NCBI GenBank assembly: GCA_020628645.1
Contig: JAHDES010000003.1
Span: forward strand, 1 to 64,000
Direction: 5' to 3'
Origin: Saprospiraceae bacterium
GTDB taxonomy: Bacteria; Bacteroidota; Bacteroidia; Chitinophagales; Saprospiraceae
Length of the DNA stretch: 64,000 nt
The position numbers were made by a program, and so were the translations under genes. This document shows positions 7,951 to 17,063 of the stretch, in pieces; position 1 is the first letter of the stretch; each line of letters begins with the position of its first letter. Below the pieces are notes generated by a model. The model did not search any database and was not told the DNA's origin. It worked only from the letters and a program-made list of their open reading frames with translations.

Positions 7951-8635
7951 AACCTAATAGCCAGAAAAAAGCAAACTGAAGTATTAACAAGGCAAAAGCT
8001 ACTTTGTTTGTAGATTTTCCTATTAATGCGTAAAAGCAAACTAATAGAGTGAAACCAATACCAAACCATGCTGCATAATTTTGAAATGGTACAACATCAT
8101 TTTCCCAAGACCAAAAGCCATAATACATAGCAACAGGCTCAATTAATAAATCTAAACTTACTAGCAGTAACGCGCCTAAAAGTGATTTCAAAAGTAAATG
8201 CCAATTTGGAAAAATATGATTGATTGCTATTCCTGAACAATACGTTACTAATATCCAGTTTACACCAATCATAAAAGGCGTTCTATGCCATTGTAATCCT
8301 AAAACTCGTCCATATTCATAAGAACCAAAAACTAAACCTGTATTTACTCCTATCATTTCAATACCAAAGCCCACAAAAAATGCAATACCTAGAAATAATA
8401 TTGCTTTGGGTGACCAATCAGTATGAAAAAAAAGGGTTAAAGTAAGGGAGAAAAGTAAATTGACAGGAGTTAATAATATAAACTGTTCATGGAAAGGAAT
8501 AAGTATTCCTAACAAACCAATAAAATAAACCAATGCCAACACCTTGATTGCTCTAATAGAATTGGGCTCAGGATTTAACCATTCTTGCAATTTAAGCGGT
8601 AAATAACTCCTAGATGTAGATGAATTAACTTGCAT
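7934..8635 (-). CDS. Carotenoid biosynthesis membrane protein, CruF-like (DUF422)
   Basis: Polytopic membrane protein of the CruF/DUF422 carotenoid family, whose characterised members hydrate the 1',2' end of acyclic or monocyclic carotenoids. About seven hydrophobic segments are visible. Family-type motifs include GFGIEMIGVNTGLVFGSYEYG, then HRTPFMIGVNW and the LIEPVAMYYGFWSWEN block. It overlaps crtZ by 17 bp, which supports a pigment role. I place the start at the ATG at 8635; an in-frame GTG at 8668 would add 11 residues. The exact reaction (hydratase or another end-group step) is not settled by sequence. Confidence 0.75.
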   Translation of the reverse strand: MQVNSSTSRSYLPLKLQEWLNPEPNSIRAIKVLALVYFIGLLGILIPFHEQFILLTPVNLLFSLTLTLFFHTDWSPKAILFLGIAFFVGFGIEMIGVNTGLVFGSYEYGRVLGLQWHRTPFMIGVNWILVTYCSGIAINHIFPNWHLLLKSLLGALLLVSLDLLIEPVAMYYGFWSWENDVVPFQNYAAWFGIGFTLLVCFYALIGKSTNKVAFALLILQFAFFWLLGFGISN

Positions 8636-8706
8636 TATCAGGATAAATGATTTAAAAATTAACAACACGCTTGAAAAGAAAAAGTTGATAGTTTTTCGCC
8701 TAATCT

Positions 8707-9339
8707 CTAAACTTCCAATACATTATCTTCTGCTATTACGAAAACTCGATCACCTCGTTTCACCTCTATCACTGCCATACCCGTAAATTCTCCAAAGGCA
8801 GGTAAAATAGCCTGCTGTTTCCCAAAATAATAACAAGCAAGTCGAACACGTTGCCCTTGACCATTTAGATATACACACGGATGTATATGCCCACAAATAT
8901 TATACATTTCTTGTGGAATTATATCTAAAGGGTGATGAGTGAATAAAAAAGGTGATACCAATAATTCTACATGTATTTTCATTAAACTCTTTGCATAAAT
9001 ATGCTCAGGTAAGATATCATGATTACCTAATACCAATTCAAACTGTATGCCTTTAAATTGCTGAAATAAGTGTTCTAACTCTTCCCATTTTGTATTATAC
9101 GTGCTATGAAATAAATCCCCTAAAAAGATCACACGTTTGGGTTCATACTGTAATAATAAACCTATCAATTTATCCCAATTAATCGTTCCCACTTGTTCAG
9201 GTACAGGAATTCCCGCCCGACGAAAATGAGTAGCTTTTCCCAAATGTAAATCTGCTAGTAATAACATTTGATGCTTCTCCCAATAAATCGCTTTATGAGG
9301 ATGAAGTTCTAATTGTTCGTTTCGTAAATTAATCCGCAT
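8707..9339 (-). CDS. pdeM: PdeM-like metallophosphoesterase (ligase-associated DNA repair family)
   Basis: Calcineurin-type phosphoesterase of 210 residues. Metal-site motifs appear in order: LADLHLGK (Asp30, His32), FLGDLFHS, LVLGNHD and CGHIHP. The sequence following the first motif (THFRRAGIPVPEQ) is characteristic of PdeM, the endonuclease/phosphodiesterase grouped with the LigD-like ATP ligase and Lhr-type helicase in a DNA repair cassette. None of those partners is beside it; the neighbours are a carotenoid pair and a divergent CotH gene. The family call is good, but the repair role is inferred. Confidence 0.78.
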   Translation of the reverse strand: MRINLRNEQLELHPHKAIYWEKHQMLLLADLHLGKATHFRRAGIPVPEQVGTINWDKLIGLLLQYEPKRVIFLGDLFHSTYNTKWEELEHLFQQFKGIQFELVLGNHDILPEHIYAKSLMKIHVELLVSPFLFTHHPLDIIPQEMYNICGHIHPCVYLNGQGQRVRLACYYFGKQQAILPAFGEFTGMAVIEVKRGDRVFVIAEDNVLEV

Positions 9340-9498
9340 AGATTGACAAAATAAACGAAAATCCGTCGTATAATAGTTATTTTATGGTATAATCCGACAC
9401 CACAATAAATTTATTTCTAATTTTACAACTTTATTTTCCATTCAATTATTAACTCCTTTTGGGTTAAACCAAAATAGAGTAAACCAGTTTTTGCTAGA

Positions 9499-11817
9499 AT
9501 GAAATTTCAACAAATTATACACCTACTACTTTTCTTATTTATAATTTCCCCAATTATTTTAATAGGACAAAATTTACCTGATGAAATTAATTTATCAGAA
9601 GATGGACGACAATTAATTACAGGTAATACGGACGTCACTGGTTTATACAATGAGTCGAAAGTTCGTACTATACGTCTTAATTTTTCTCAAACAGATTACT
9701 GGCAACAATTAGAAAATGGGGCAGAAATTCTTGCCAACTTGCAAGTGGATGATGATAGTTTTTCAGATGTTGCAGTTCGATTTAAAGGGAATACCACTCT
9801 TGATGGTGCATTAAATAGTGATAAAAAATCCTTTAAAATTACGATAGATGAAGTCCTTGACGGACAAGATGTTCGTGGATATTCTACACTCAATTTACAC
9901 AACGCCTACCAAGATCCCTCTTCTATTCGAGAAGTTTTTTATGCCAATGCTTTACGCAAACATATTCCTGGGGTAAAAGCTTCTTTCATACAATTATTTA
10001 TCAACGGCCAAGATTGGGGACTTTATACCAATATCCAACAACTTAATGGTGATTTCCTAAATGAATGGTTTCTATCCAATGATGGTACTCGATGGCAAGC
10101 CGACCAACTCGATGATGAAAATTGGGGAGACGGAACGGCTGCAATGAACTATTTAGGAATGGATACAAGCACCTATCAACAATATTATGATTTAAAAAAA
10201 GCAAATAAACCCAATCCATGGGAAGATTTAGTCACTACTACTTTCGCATTGAATGAAATGCCTCTTTCTAATTTAGAAGAAGAACTGCCGAATTACTTGG
10301 ATGTTGATCGGACGCTTTGGTTTTTGGCATATGAAATTTTATTTGCAGATGAAGATAGTTACATTTTTAAAGGAAAAACAGATTACTATTTGTATTGGGA
10401 AGTCGAAACAGGTCGTATGACTCCTTTAGAAGTAGATGGAAATAATGTTATGAATCCTAATAATGTTGGTTGGAGTCCTTTTTACAATGAAGAAAATGAA
10501 AATTATCCTTTATTAAATCGCTTGTTGAGTATTCCAACTTATCGACAACGTTATTTAGCGCATTTGCGAACACTTTTAGAGGAAGTTTTTGAACCCAGTT
10601 TTGCTGCCACTCAAATTGACGAATATATTTCTGAGATTGATTCATTTGTACAATTTGACCCAAAACCACTCTATGAATACAGCGATTTTTTAAATGAAAT
10701 TCAAATCCTTAAAGACTTTCATCAAGTTCGTTATGATTTCTTACAATCTAATTCTGAAATAAATCAAATAGCCCCAACAATTAGTGCAGTTAGCTTGATG
10801 GTAAATGGAGAAGAATGGGCAGGCGTTACGGCAGATGATGAAGTTCAAATTCAAGCAACTATCTCACATTCGGCTGGTATATCAAAGGCGCATTTATATT
10901 ATGCTCCCGATTTTGTGGGGGCATTTGACAAGGTCATAATGTATGATGATGGTACAAATGAAGATTCAATTGCAGGGGATGGCATTTTTACAGGTACAAT
11001 TCCAGCGTTTAGTAATGAAACTTGGGTACGCTATTATGTTGAAGCCATAGCAAATGATAATGCTCAATCACAATCCTACCTGCCAAAAGGTGCAGAACAC
11101 AATACGTTTATTTATCAAGTTGGTTTAATACAATCAGGAGATCGAGAAATTAGTATTAATGAATTGGTCGCATCTAATTCCAATGTTGGAAATGACGAAA
11201 ATGGAGAATTTGATGATTGGATTGAATTGCATAATCTCACCAATAGTACGATTGATTTATCGGGTTATTTTTTAAGTGACAATTTTGATAATTTAGATAA
11301 ATGGGAAGTGCCTTCGGGTGTAACAATTCCTGCCAATGGCTACCTCATTATCTGGGCAGATGAAGATGGTTCTCAAGGTGATACCCACGCTAATTTTAAA
11401 TTATCAGCTGCAGGAGAATCTGTCTTTTTAGTAAGTCCTGATCTACAAGTAATTGATCAAGTGACCTATACCAACTTAAATACGGATCAAGCTTATGCTA
11501 GAATTCCTAATGGAACGGGGACCTTTGTCAAGCAAACACCTACGTTCGCTGCAAATAATGAAGATGCCGTTTCAACAACTTTTGTCCATGAACTTGATTC
11601 GTCCTTAACTGTTTTTCCTAATCCTGCTACTTCTTTTATATACGTAGTGGCAAAAAATCAAACAGCATTTACCTTTGAAATTGTTAATAGTTTAGGTCAA
11701 AAAATACTAACCAAAGAAGGACATTTCACCTATAAAATAGATACTTCGCAATGGGAGGCAGGTCTCTATTTCGTGGTTTATAATGGTCATGCGCAAGCTA
11801 TAATAATTGGACAATAA
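9499..11817 (+). CDS. T9SS-secreted CotH-kinase-like / lamin-tail protein
   Basis: Large surface or secreted protein (772 residues). An N-terminal signal segment ends near LIGQN. Residues of about 55-400 show the CotH pattern: VRFKGNTT, KKSFKI, LNLHNAYQDPSSIRE, FINGQDWGLYTNIQQLN and a late MTPLEVDGNNV. A spacer domain follows, then a lamin-tail domain at about 551-660 (INELVASNS, DDWIELHNLTNSTIDLSGY). A type IX sorting domain begins at about 703 (LTVFPNPATSF, NSLGQ, WEAGLYFVVYNG). CotH proteins in Bacillus are atypical kinases of spore-coat proteins; whether this one phosphorylates anything is unknown. It stands alone and converges with a GNAT gene five bases away. Confidence 0.85.
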   Translation: MKFQQIIHLLLFLFIISPIILIGQNLPDEINLSEDGRQLITGNTDVTGLYNESKVRTIRLNFSQTDYWQQLENGAEILANLQVDDDSFSDVAVRFKGNTTLDGALNSDKKSFKITIDEVLDGQDVRGYSTLNLHNAYQDPSSIREVFYANALRKHIPGVKASFIQLFINGQDWGLYTNIQQLNGDFLNEWFLSNDGTRWQADQLDDENWGDGTAAMNYLGMDTSTYQQYYDLKKANKPNPWEDLVTTTFALNEMPLSNLEEELPNYLDVDRTLWFLAYEILFADEDSYIFKGKTDYYLYWEVETGRMTPLEVDGNNVMNPNNVGWSPFYNEENENYPLLNRLLSIPTYRQRYLAHLRTLLEEVFEPSFAATQIDEYISEIDSFVQFDPKPLYEYSDFLNEIQILKDFHQVRYDFLQSNSEINQIAPTISAVSLMVNGEEWAGVTADDEVQIQATISHSAGISKAHLYYAPDFVGAFDKVIMYDDGTNEDSIAGDGIFTGTIPAFSNETWVRYYVEAIANDNAQSQSYLPKGAEHNTFIYQVGLIQSGDREISINELVASNSNVGNDENGEFDDWIELHNLTNSTIDLSGYFLSDNFDNLDKWEVPSGVTIPANGYLIIWADEDGSQGDTHANFKLSAAGESVFLVSPDLQVIDQVTYTNLNTDQAYARIPNGTGTFVKQTPTFAANNEDAVSTTFVHELDSSLTVFPNPATSFIYVVAKNQTAFTFEIVNSLGQKILTKEGHFTYKIDTSQWEAGLYFVVYNGHAQAIIIGQ

Positions 11818-11822
11818 AGCAT

Positions 11823-12326
11823 CTATTCTGTAGAAAACAAGCATAGTTTTTCTTCTCCATCTGGAGAAATAATTCCTTTTTTGTGTAAACCTAGTTTTTG
11901 AAGTAAACGTTGAGATCGTTCATTTTCTAAAGAAGTGATCGCATAAACAGGATTTATCTGCCAATGTTTTTCACCATAGTTCAACATTGAAATAGATGCT
12001 TCATAAGCATAGCCTTTTCCTTCAAACTCAGGCAATAACCCAAACCCAATATCGGCATGTTCTAAGTAATCTCGTTTAGCAAAACCACAAATTCCTATCG
12101 CTTGATTGGTTTCACTTAAGACCATTTTGAAAAATCCAAAGCCTTGTTTTTTATAATTATCAATCATATTCGTTTGAATATATTGAGCCGCATCTTCATT
12201 TGTTCGGACATTTCGATCACCAATATATTTCAACCAACCTTTACTATTGACCAAATCAAAGATAAACGAAACATCTTCTAATTGCACTTTTTCAATCCGA
12301 AGTCGTTTGGTCTTGAAAAGAAACAT
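11823..12326 (-). CDS. GNAT acetyltransferase, RimJ/RimL type
   Basis: Acetyl-CoA-dependent N-acetyltransferase of 167 residues. It opens with the RimJ/L-type strand TKRLRIEKVQLEDVSFIFDLVNS, has the acetyl-CoA loop region LLPEFEGKGYAYEA, and ends with LENERSQRLLQKLGLHKKG, all standard for this class. The substrate could be a ribosomal protein N-terminus or a small amine; nothing here decides. It is the last of four closely packed minus-strand genes headed by rsgA. Confidence 0.8.
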   Translation of the reverse strand: MFLFKTKRLRIEKVQLEDVSFIFDLVNSKGWLKYIGDRNVRTNEDAAQYIQTNMIDNYKKQGFGFFKMVLSETNQAIGICGFAKRDYLEHADIGFGLLPEFEGKGYAYEASISMLNYGEKHWQINPVYAITSLENERSQRLLQKLGLHKKGIISPDGEEKLCLFSTE

Positions 12327-12335
12327 AATATAACT

Positions 12336-12707
12336 TTAAAAAAAACGAAATAAAATATAGCCCATTAGCAAGATAGTGATTCCAACTACATCAATTTTCA
12401 TGACCTTTTGCAATTCAGGATTAATTTCTTCTTTGATCAGTAGATAAAGTATTACGAAAGATACCATACTGATCATACCAACTAAAACAGCCATTGAATA
12501 ATACAATTGACTAATCGCAGAAAAAACCATCAGTCCACCTATAATGCCAAATAAAACGGCTCGATGTCTTAGTAAAAGTTCATAATTCTGATTAGGTATA
12601 CTTATGCCATAGGACGAAGAAATTTTTTGGGGTATAAAAGCCAAAATACAAGGAAGTAAATTAATAACTCCAGCAATAAACAAGCAGATTCTAAAGATTA
12701 ATTCCAT
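12336..12707 (-). CDS. Small four-helix membrane protein of unknown function
   Basis: A 123-residue protein made almost entirely of four hydrophobic helices, with a conserved-looking polar turn (LLLRHRAVLFGIIGG) between helices one and two. This pattern is common in Bacteroidota and Proteobacteria, where such genes are sometimes mislabelled as phosphopantetheine adenylyltransferase; no nucleotidyltransferase motif is present. It lies nine bases from the GNAT gene and three from the DUF4174 gene, so it is translated from the same transcript. No function can be assigned. Confidence 0.6.
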   Translation of the reverse strand: MELIFRICLFIAGVINLLPCILAFIPQKISSSYGISIPNQNYELLLRHRAVLFGIIGGLMVFSAISQLYYSMAVLVGMISMVSFVILYLLIKEEINPELQKVMKIDVVGITILLMGYILFRFF

Positions 12708-12710
12708 GAG

Positions 12711-13178
12711 TCAATTTTTATTTCTTCTTCTTAACTCAGCGCCTCTCATAGGCATAGCATCAATTCTACCATACAATGCGGAGGGAAGTAGAATGTCGTT
12801 TTGATTTAATTTTATGCCTCCATCCAATCCAATCAAAATAAGTTGAAAATTTTCTGTTTTTAAAGAAAATTGCTGGTATAAGAGGCTAGAATTAATCCAA
12901 TTAGAGAGTTCCTTTTCGAAAGTATAATTAAGGTATCGATATTTATCAGGAAGAATTTCAAAAACAACTAATTTGCGATCTGCTAAACCTTCTTCTTGTC
13001 CTTGAAAAAGCTCAATTTGCTTTTGATAATTGAAATTGTTTTCATTTTCTGCTATGATCAAGACGATTCTATTTTCCCACTGTAAACTTTTTAAATCAAT
13101 GTCTTGTGCAAATAAATTATCCATCGTAAAAAAGGCAAGTGCAAAGAAAGAAATTGTAAAATAGTAAAGGTGCTTCAT
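12711..13178 (-). CDS. Exported DUF4174 domain protein
   Basis: A 155-residue exported protein. After a signal peptide (about residues 1-25, ending LFAQD) comes a thioredoxin-like DUF4174 domain with LKSLQWENRIVLII near the start. The family's closing block LILIGLDGGIKL ... IDAMPMRGAE is at the end. I choose the ATG at 13176-13178 over an in-frame ATG at 13202, because it places the signal peptide at the N-terminus and overlaps the rsgA stop as TAATG, a classic translational-coupling arrangement. No CxxC is present, so it is not a redox thioredoxin. The role is unknown. Confidence 0.72.
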   Translation of the reverse strand: MKHLYYFTISFFALAFFTMDNLFAQDIDLKSLQWENRIVLIIAENENNFNYQKQIELFQGQEEGLADRKLVVFEILPDKYRYLNYTFEKELSNWINSSLLYQQFSLKTENFQLILIGLDGGIKLNQNDILLPSALYGRIDAMPMRGAELRRRNKN

Positions 13179-14128
13179 TACATATTTGTATGGCGTTCCC
13201 AATAATTTTGATCTTCGATTTCATTCAAAATGAGCAAATAATTATGATAGCGCAAATCGCTCATTCGCCCTTCTTCAATGGCTTCTTTTACCGCACATTT
13301 AGGTTCATTTCGGTGGGTACAATCTGCATATTTACAATGTTCAGAAAGTGCAAAAAACTCTTTAAAGTTATGCGCTACATCCATAGGTTCTAAATTATTA
13401 AACGAAAGGGTTTTTATCCCAGGCGTATCTATGATGTAACCCCCAAAATCTAGTGGAAACATTTCTGCAAATGTCGTAGTATGCATTCCTTTACCTGTAT
13501 AATCAGATAAATCGCCCGTCCGCAATTCCAGTTGAGGTTGAATGCCGTTGACCAAAGTGGACTTACCCACACCTGATTGCCCACTAATGAGGGTCGTTTT
13601 ATCTTTGAGCAATTCTTTTAGTGGTATAAGACTTTCTTTATCATAGGAAGAGACGAGCATCGTATTGTAGCCAATATCTTTATAAATGTAGGATAAAGCT
13701 TCATAGTATTCTACATCATCTCCCGAATACAAATCTTTCTTATTAAAAACAATGGTACAAGGAATATCATGGGGTTCTGTCATCAATAAAAAACGATCAA
13801 TGAACCCTTGTTTAAGTAGTGGCTCTACCATGGTGACAATGACCACAGCTTGATCTATATTACTAGCGAGTAGATGTAGATGATGTTTTTTTCGGGGCGA
13901 TTGACGAACAACATAATTATTGCGAGGCATAATTTTTTTGATCATGCCTGTTTGTTCTTCGGTATCTTCCAAGATTATTTTCACTCGATCGCCTACAGCA
14001 ACGGGATTGGTTAATTTCATTCCATCAAGGCGAAATTTACCCGTGATTCTACAATTAATGGTTGTTTCTGTATCGAGTAAGACCTGATACCAACTTCCAG
14101 TTGATTTAATTACAGTTCCTTCTTGCAA
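13178..14128 (-). CDS. rsgA: Ribosome small subunit-dependent GTPase A
   Basis: GTPase that helps the 30S subunit mature. It shows the circularly permuted G-domain order: NKKD (G4) at 129-132, then GQSGVGKST (G1) at 183-191, then DTPG (G3) downstream. An OB-fold N-terminus covers about residues 1-70, and a C-terminal zinc knuckle reads CKYADCTHRNEPKC. Length (316) is normal. It is the first gene of a minus-strand operon of four and shares one base with the next gene. The start at 14128 gives MQEGTVIKSTGSWYQVL, the usual N-terminus. Confidence 0.96.
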   Translation of the reverse strand: MQEGTVIKSTGSWYQVLLDTETTINCRITGKFRLDGMKLTNPVAVGDRVKIILEDTEEQTGMIKKIMPRNNYVVRQSPRKKHHLHLLASNIDQAVVIVTMVEPLLKQGFIDRFLLMTEPHDIPCTIVFNKKDLYSGDDVEYYEALSYIYKDIGYNTMLVSSYDKESLIPLKELLKDKTTLISGQSGVGKSTLVNGIQPQLELRTGDLSDYTGKGMHTTTFAEMFPLDFGGYIIDTPGIKTLSFNNLEPMDVAHNFKEFFALSEHCKYADCTHRNEPKCAVKEAIEEGRMSDLRYHNYLLILNEIEDQNYWERHTNM

Positions 14129-14326
14129 ATGAGAATATTAAATGTATAAAATGAATAGTAGTTTCGGAATATGCCAACGTAAATTTAATAGATTAAGTTC
14201 ATTTGTTTTTAAAAAGGTAAAAAATTACTGCCTATCAAAACTTAATTATACAGATTTAACCTATATTTAAACTTGTAAAAGAAGGTGATCTTTTATATGT
14301 TTTTGTAACTTAGCTACTAATAATCA

Positions 14327-14962
14327 ATGAATTTTGCATTAAGCAAATTAATCAAATACTGTGAACAGCACAGCACTCCCCAATCAAAAGCACTTTATGA
14401 ACTCGAACGCGAGACGCATCTCAAGACTTTAGCCCCTCAAATGATGTCGGGGCATTTGCAAGGAAAGTTATTAACATTATTAAGTGCATTAATGCAACCA
14501 AAGGCGATTTTGGAGATCGGCACCTTTACAGGATACGCTGCTATTTGTCTTGCAAGTGGCTTACAATCAGGAGGTAAGCTTTATACGATAGAAGCGCAAG
14601 AAGAATTGCGCTATATTGTGGAAAAGTATGTGGAAAAGCTCGATTTGCAAGAAAAAGTAGTGCTCTATACGGGAGATGCAAAGCAAATTATTCCTACTCT
14701 AGATGAGGTATTTGATCTTGTTTTTATAGATGCTGGAAAAAATGATTATGCACAGTATTATGATTTGGTGTTTGATAAGGTGCGACCTGGAGGATTAATC
14801 ATTGCAGATAATGTACTTTGGAGTGGAAAAGTTACACAACAAGTAAAAGATCGAGATACTCAAACAATCCACAATTTTAATGTCAAAATTCAAGAAGACA
14901 AACGAGTCGATAATTTAATTTTACCACTACGCGATGGATTAGTTATCGTTCAAAAGAAATAA
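14327..14962 (+). CDS. SAM-dependent O-methyltransferase (Methyltransf_3)
   Basis: Class I methyltransferase of the catechol/caffeoyl-CoA O-methyltransferase family (211 residues). Motif I is ILEIGTFTGYAAICLA, the acidic residue after strand two is in YTIEAQEE, and the metal-binding aspartate region is DLVFIDAGKNDY followed by GGLIIADNVLWSGKV, as in cation-dependent members. The substrate, probably a catechol-like hydroxyl, cannot be named. glgC begins 28 bp downstream on the same strand, so the two may share a transcript. Confidence 0.87.
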   Translation: MNFALSKLIKYCEQHSTPQSKALYELERETHLKTLAPQMMSGHLQGKLLTLLSALMQPKAILEIGTFTGYAAICLASGLQSGGKLYTIEAQEELRYIVEKYVEKLDLQEKVVLYTGDAKQIIPTLDEVFDLVFIDAGKNDYAQYYDLVFDKVRPGGLIIADNVLWSGKVTQQVKDRDTQTIHNFNVKIQEDKRVDNLILPLRDGLVIVQKK

Positions 14963-14990
14963 TAAAAATTAATCTACAAAACGAAAGATT

Positions 14991-16277
14991 ATGGTGATTA
15001 AAATGGTTTCAATGATTTTAGGAGGAGGTGTTGGTTCACGATTATATCCTTTAACCGATGAACGTTCCAAACCTGCCGTGCCGATTGGAGGAAAATATCG
15101 CTTGATAGATATTCCTATATCCAATTGCTTGAATTCTGGTGTAAAACGAATGTTTGTTTTAACGCAGTTTAATTCGGCTTCTCTAAATCAACATATCAAA
15201 AACACTTACCATTTTGATATATTTTCTCATGGGTTTGTAGATATTCTTGCAGCAGAACAGAACAGAAATAATGATAATTGGTACGAAGGAACGGCTGATG
15301 CTGTACGTAAATGTATGAAGCATTTGCACAATCATGATTATGAGTATATTCTTATTTTATCAGGAGATCAGTTGTATCAAATGGATTTGGAAGCATTTGC
15401 TAAATACCATATTCATTCTAAGGCTGATTTGACAGTAGCGACCATTCCTGTAACAGATAAAGATGCTTCTGGCTTTGGTATTATGAAAGTCAATAAAGGG
15501 GGCTATATTGAAAATTTTGTAGAAAAACCCGCAAAAGAAGTTTTATCAAATTGGACATCGGCTGTACCTGAATCTTATGCAAAGCAAGATAAGCACTATC
15601 TCGCTTCCATGGGAATTTATATTTTCAGTAAGAAAGCCATAAAAAAATTATTCGCGGATAAACCAGATGCAACGGATTTTGGAAAAGAAATCATTCCAGA
15701 AGCGATCACAGGTGGATATACGGTAGCGAGTTATCCCTACGAAGGTTATTGGGAAGATATTGGAACGATCTCTTCTTATTTTGACGCCACCTTAGCGCTT
15801 ACCGACAATATTCCCGATTTCAATTTATTTGATAATCAAAATATAGTTTATACACGTCCACGGATGTTAGCACCTTCTAAAATTTTTGGAACTCGCTTTA
15901 AAAAAGCAGTTGTTGCTGAAGGCTGTATTGTACACGCAGCCGAAGTAGAACGTTCAGTTATTGGTATACGCTCTCGTATTGGTGAAGGCTCTGTGGTGAA
16001 AAATGCGATTGTTTTTGGAAATGATTCTTACGAAAGCTTACAAGACTTAGAGGAAGAAGAAAACATTCCAATGGGAATCGGTAAAAATTGTCATATCGAA
16101 AATGCGATTATAGATAAAGATTGTAAAATTGGTGATAATGTCATCATCAAAGGAGATCCTTCACTGGAGCGTCTTGAAACGGATCAATATGTAATTGTAG
16201 ATGGTATCATCGTTATGAAAAAAAGTGCTACAATTCCATCAGGTTCAAAAATAGGGGCTGTTGAAATTGCTTCCTAA
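14991..16277 (+). CDS. glgC: Glucose-1-phosphate adenylyltransferase
   Basis: Makes ADP-glucose, the donor for glycogen synthesis. The N-terminal nucleotide-binding loop ILGGGVGSRLYPLT is followed by RSKPAVPIGGKYRLIDIPISNC, then LILSGDQLY, FVEKP and YWEDIGT, all diagnostic for GlgC. A C-terminal left-handed beta-helix with hexapeptide-like turns ends the protein. Length (428) is standard. Three in-frame ATGs (codons 1, 5 and 8) are possible starts. A starch-synthase-like gene lies about 25 kb away, but no branching enzyme or full-length synthase is in the window. A 14-bp-arm hairpin follows the gene. Confidence 0.95.
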   Translation: MVIKMVSMILGGGVGSRLYPLTDERSKPAVPIGGKYRLIDIPISNCLNSGVKRMFVLTQFNSASLNQHIKNTYHFDIFSHGFVDILAAEQNRNNDNWYEGTADAVRKCMKHLHNHDYEYILILSGDQLYQMDLEAFAKYHIHSKADLTVATIPVTDKDASGFGIMKVNKGGYIENFVEKPAKEVLSNWTSAVPESYAKQDKHYLASMGIYIFSKKAIKKLFADKPDATDFGKEIIPEAITGGYTVASYPYEGYWEDIGTISSYFDATLALTDNIPDFNLFDNQNIVYTRPRMLAPSKIFGTRFKKAVVAEGCIVHAAEVERSVIGIRSRIGEGSVVKNAIVFGNDSYESLQDLEEEENIPMGIGKNCHIENAIIDKDCKIGDNVIIKGDPSLERLETDQYVIVDGIIVMKKSATIPSGSKIGAVEIAS

Positions 16278-16294
16278 GATCAGTTAAACAATTA

Positions 16295-16332
16295 CTATTA
16301 CTTCCTTTTTTAGTTTGTAAAGGAAGTAATAG
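16295..16332 (+). terminator. Hairpin terminator after glgC
   Basis: CTATTACTTCCTTT (16295-16308) pairs perfectly with AAAGGAAGTAATAG (16319-16332) around a T-rich ten-base loop, 18 bp behind the glgC stop. The tail beyond the stem is only moderately T-rich. Confidence 0.6.
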
Positions 16333-16387
16333 TTAGTCATTTAGATTTGACTTAGTGGGAACTTTTTCAAGTTAATGGAAGTAATAT

Positions 16388-16422
16388 GAAGAGTAAGTAT
16401 TTACCATTCGCTAATACTCTTC
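16388..16422 (+). other. Stem-loop just before the GNAT start codon
   Basis: GAAGAGTA (16388-16395) pairs with TACTCTTC (16415-16422), ending three bases before the ATG at 16426. In the mRNA this would enclose the normal ribosome entry zone. It may control translation, or be chance in A+T-rich DNA. Confidence 0.3.
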
Positions 16423-16425
16423 ACT

Positions 16426-16935
16426 ATGGAAAATATAAATTTAAGAAGACTACAACTTGATGATGCAAAACAAATTGCGCATTTAATCAATAACAAAAAA
16501 ATCTGGGATAATCTACGGAATTATATCCCTCATCCCTACCATGAAGAAGATGCCATTTTTTTTATTAATCTTACCTTAAAAGAAACACCTGAACAAACTT
16601 TTGGTATCAAATATAAGGGCCAACTTTGTGGTGTAATCGGATTGATAATTCAAAATGATGTGTATGAAAACACGGCTGAATTAGGTTATTGGATCGGAGA
16701 AGAATTTTGGAAAAAAGGGATCGCTACTAAAGCTGTAGCCTTGATTAACGACTATGGGTTTCAACAACTCAACCTTCGTCGAATTTATGCAGGTATTTTT
16801 GAATTTAACTCTGCTTCTATAAAAGTATTAGAAAAAAATGGCTATCAACAAGAAGGCATCTTTCGACAATCCGTAACTAAAAACGGGCAAATATATGATG
16901 AATACCGCTATGCAAAATTGAAAAATACCATTTGA
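16426..16935 (+). CDS. GNAT acetyltransferase, RimJ/RimL type
   Basis: Acetyl-CoA-dependent acetyltransferase of 169 residues. Motifs include LRRLQLDDAKQIAHLINN at the N-terminus, the acetyl-CoA loop WIGEEFWKKGIATKA, and FNSASIKVLEKNGYQQEGIFRQ at the end, close to ribosomal-protein and spermidine-type GNATs. It stands alone, 149 bp behind glgC with a hairpin between them, so it probably has its own promoter. Substrate unknown. Confidence 0.82.
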   Translation: MENINLRRLQLDDAKQIAHLINNKKIWDNLRNYIPHPYHEEDAIFFINLTLKETPEQTFGIKYKGQLCGVIGLIIQNDVYENTAELGYWIGEEFWKKGIATKAVALINDYGFQQLNLRRIYAGIFEFNSASIKVLEKNGYQQEGIFRQSVTKNGQIYDEYRYAKLKNTI

Positions 16936-17044
16936 ATTCTTAATATGTAATTACTTTTTCACAACAAAACACCTCTTTTTTAGTGTTTAAAACTAATTTG
17001 TAATTAACTCTTTCTTTTTGGAATGTAATTTGCTATTAAATTTA

Positions 17045-17063
17045 ATGTAATTTGAAATTACAT
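17045..17063. promoter_or_regulatory. 19-bp palindrome, possible operator
   Basis: ATGTAATTT, a single G, then AAATTACAT form a perfect inverted repeat about 180 bp upstream of the SPOR-like gene. Further copies of TGTAATT occur at about 16946 and 17024, so the region may hold a cluster of binding sites for one regulator. Confidence 0.35.
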
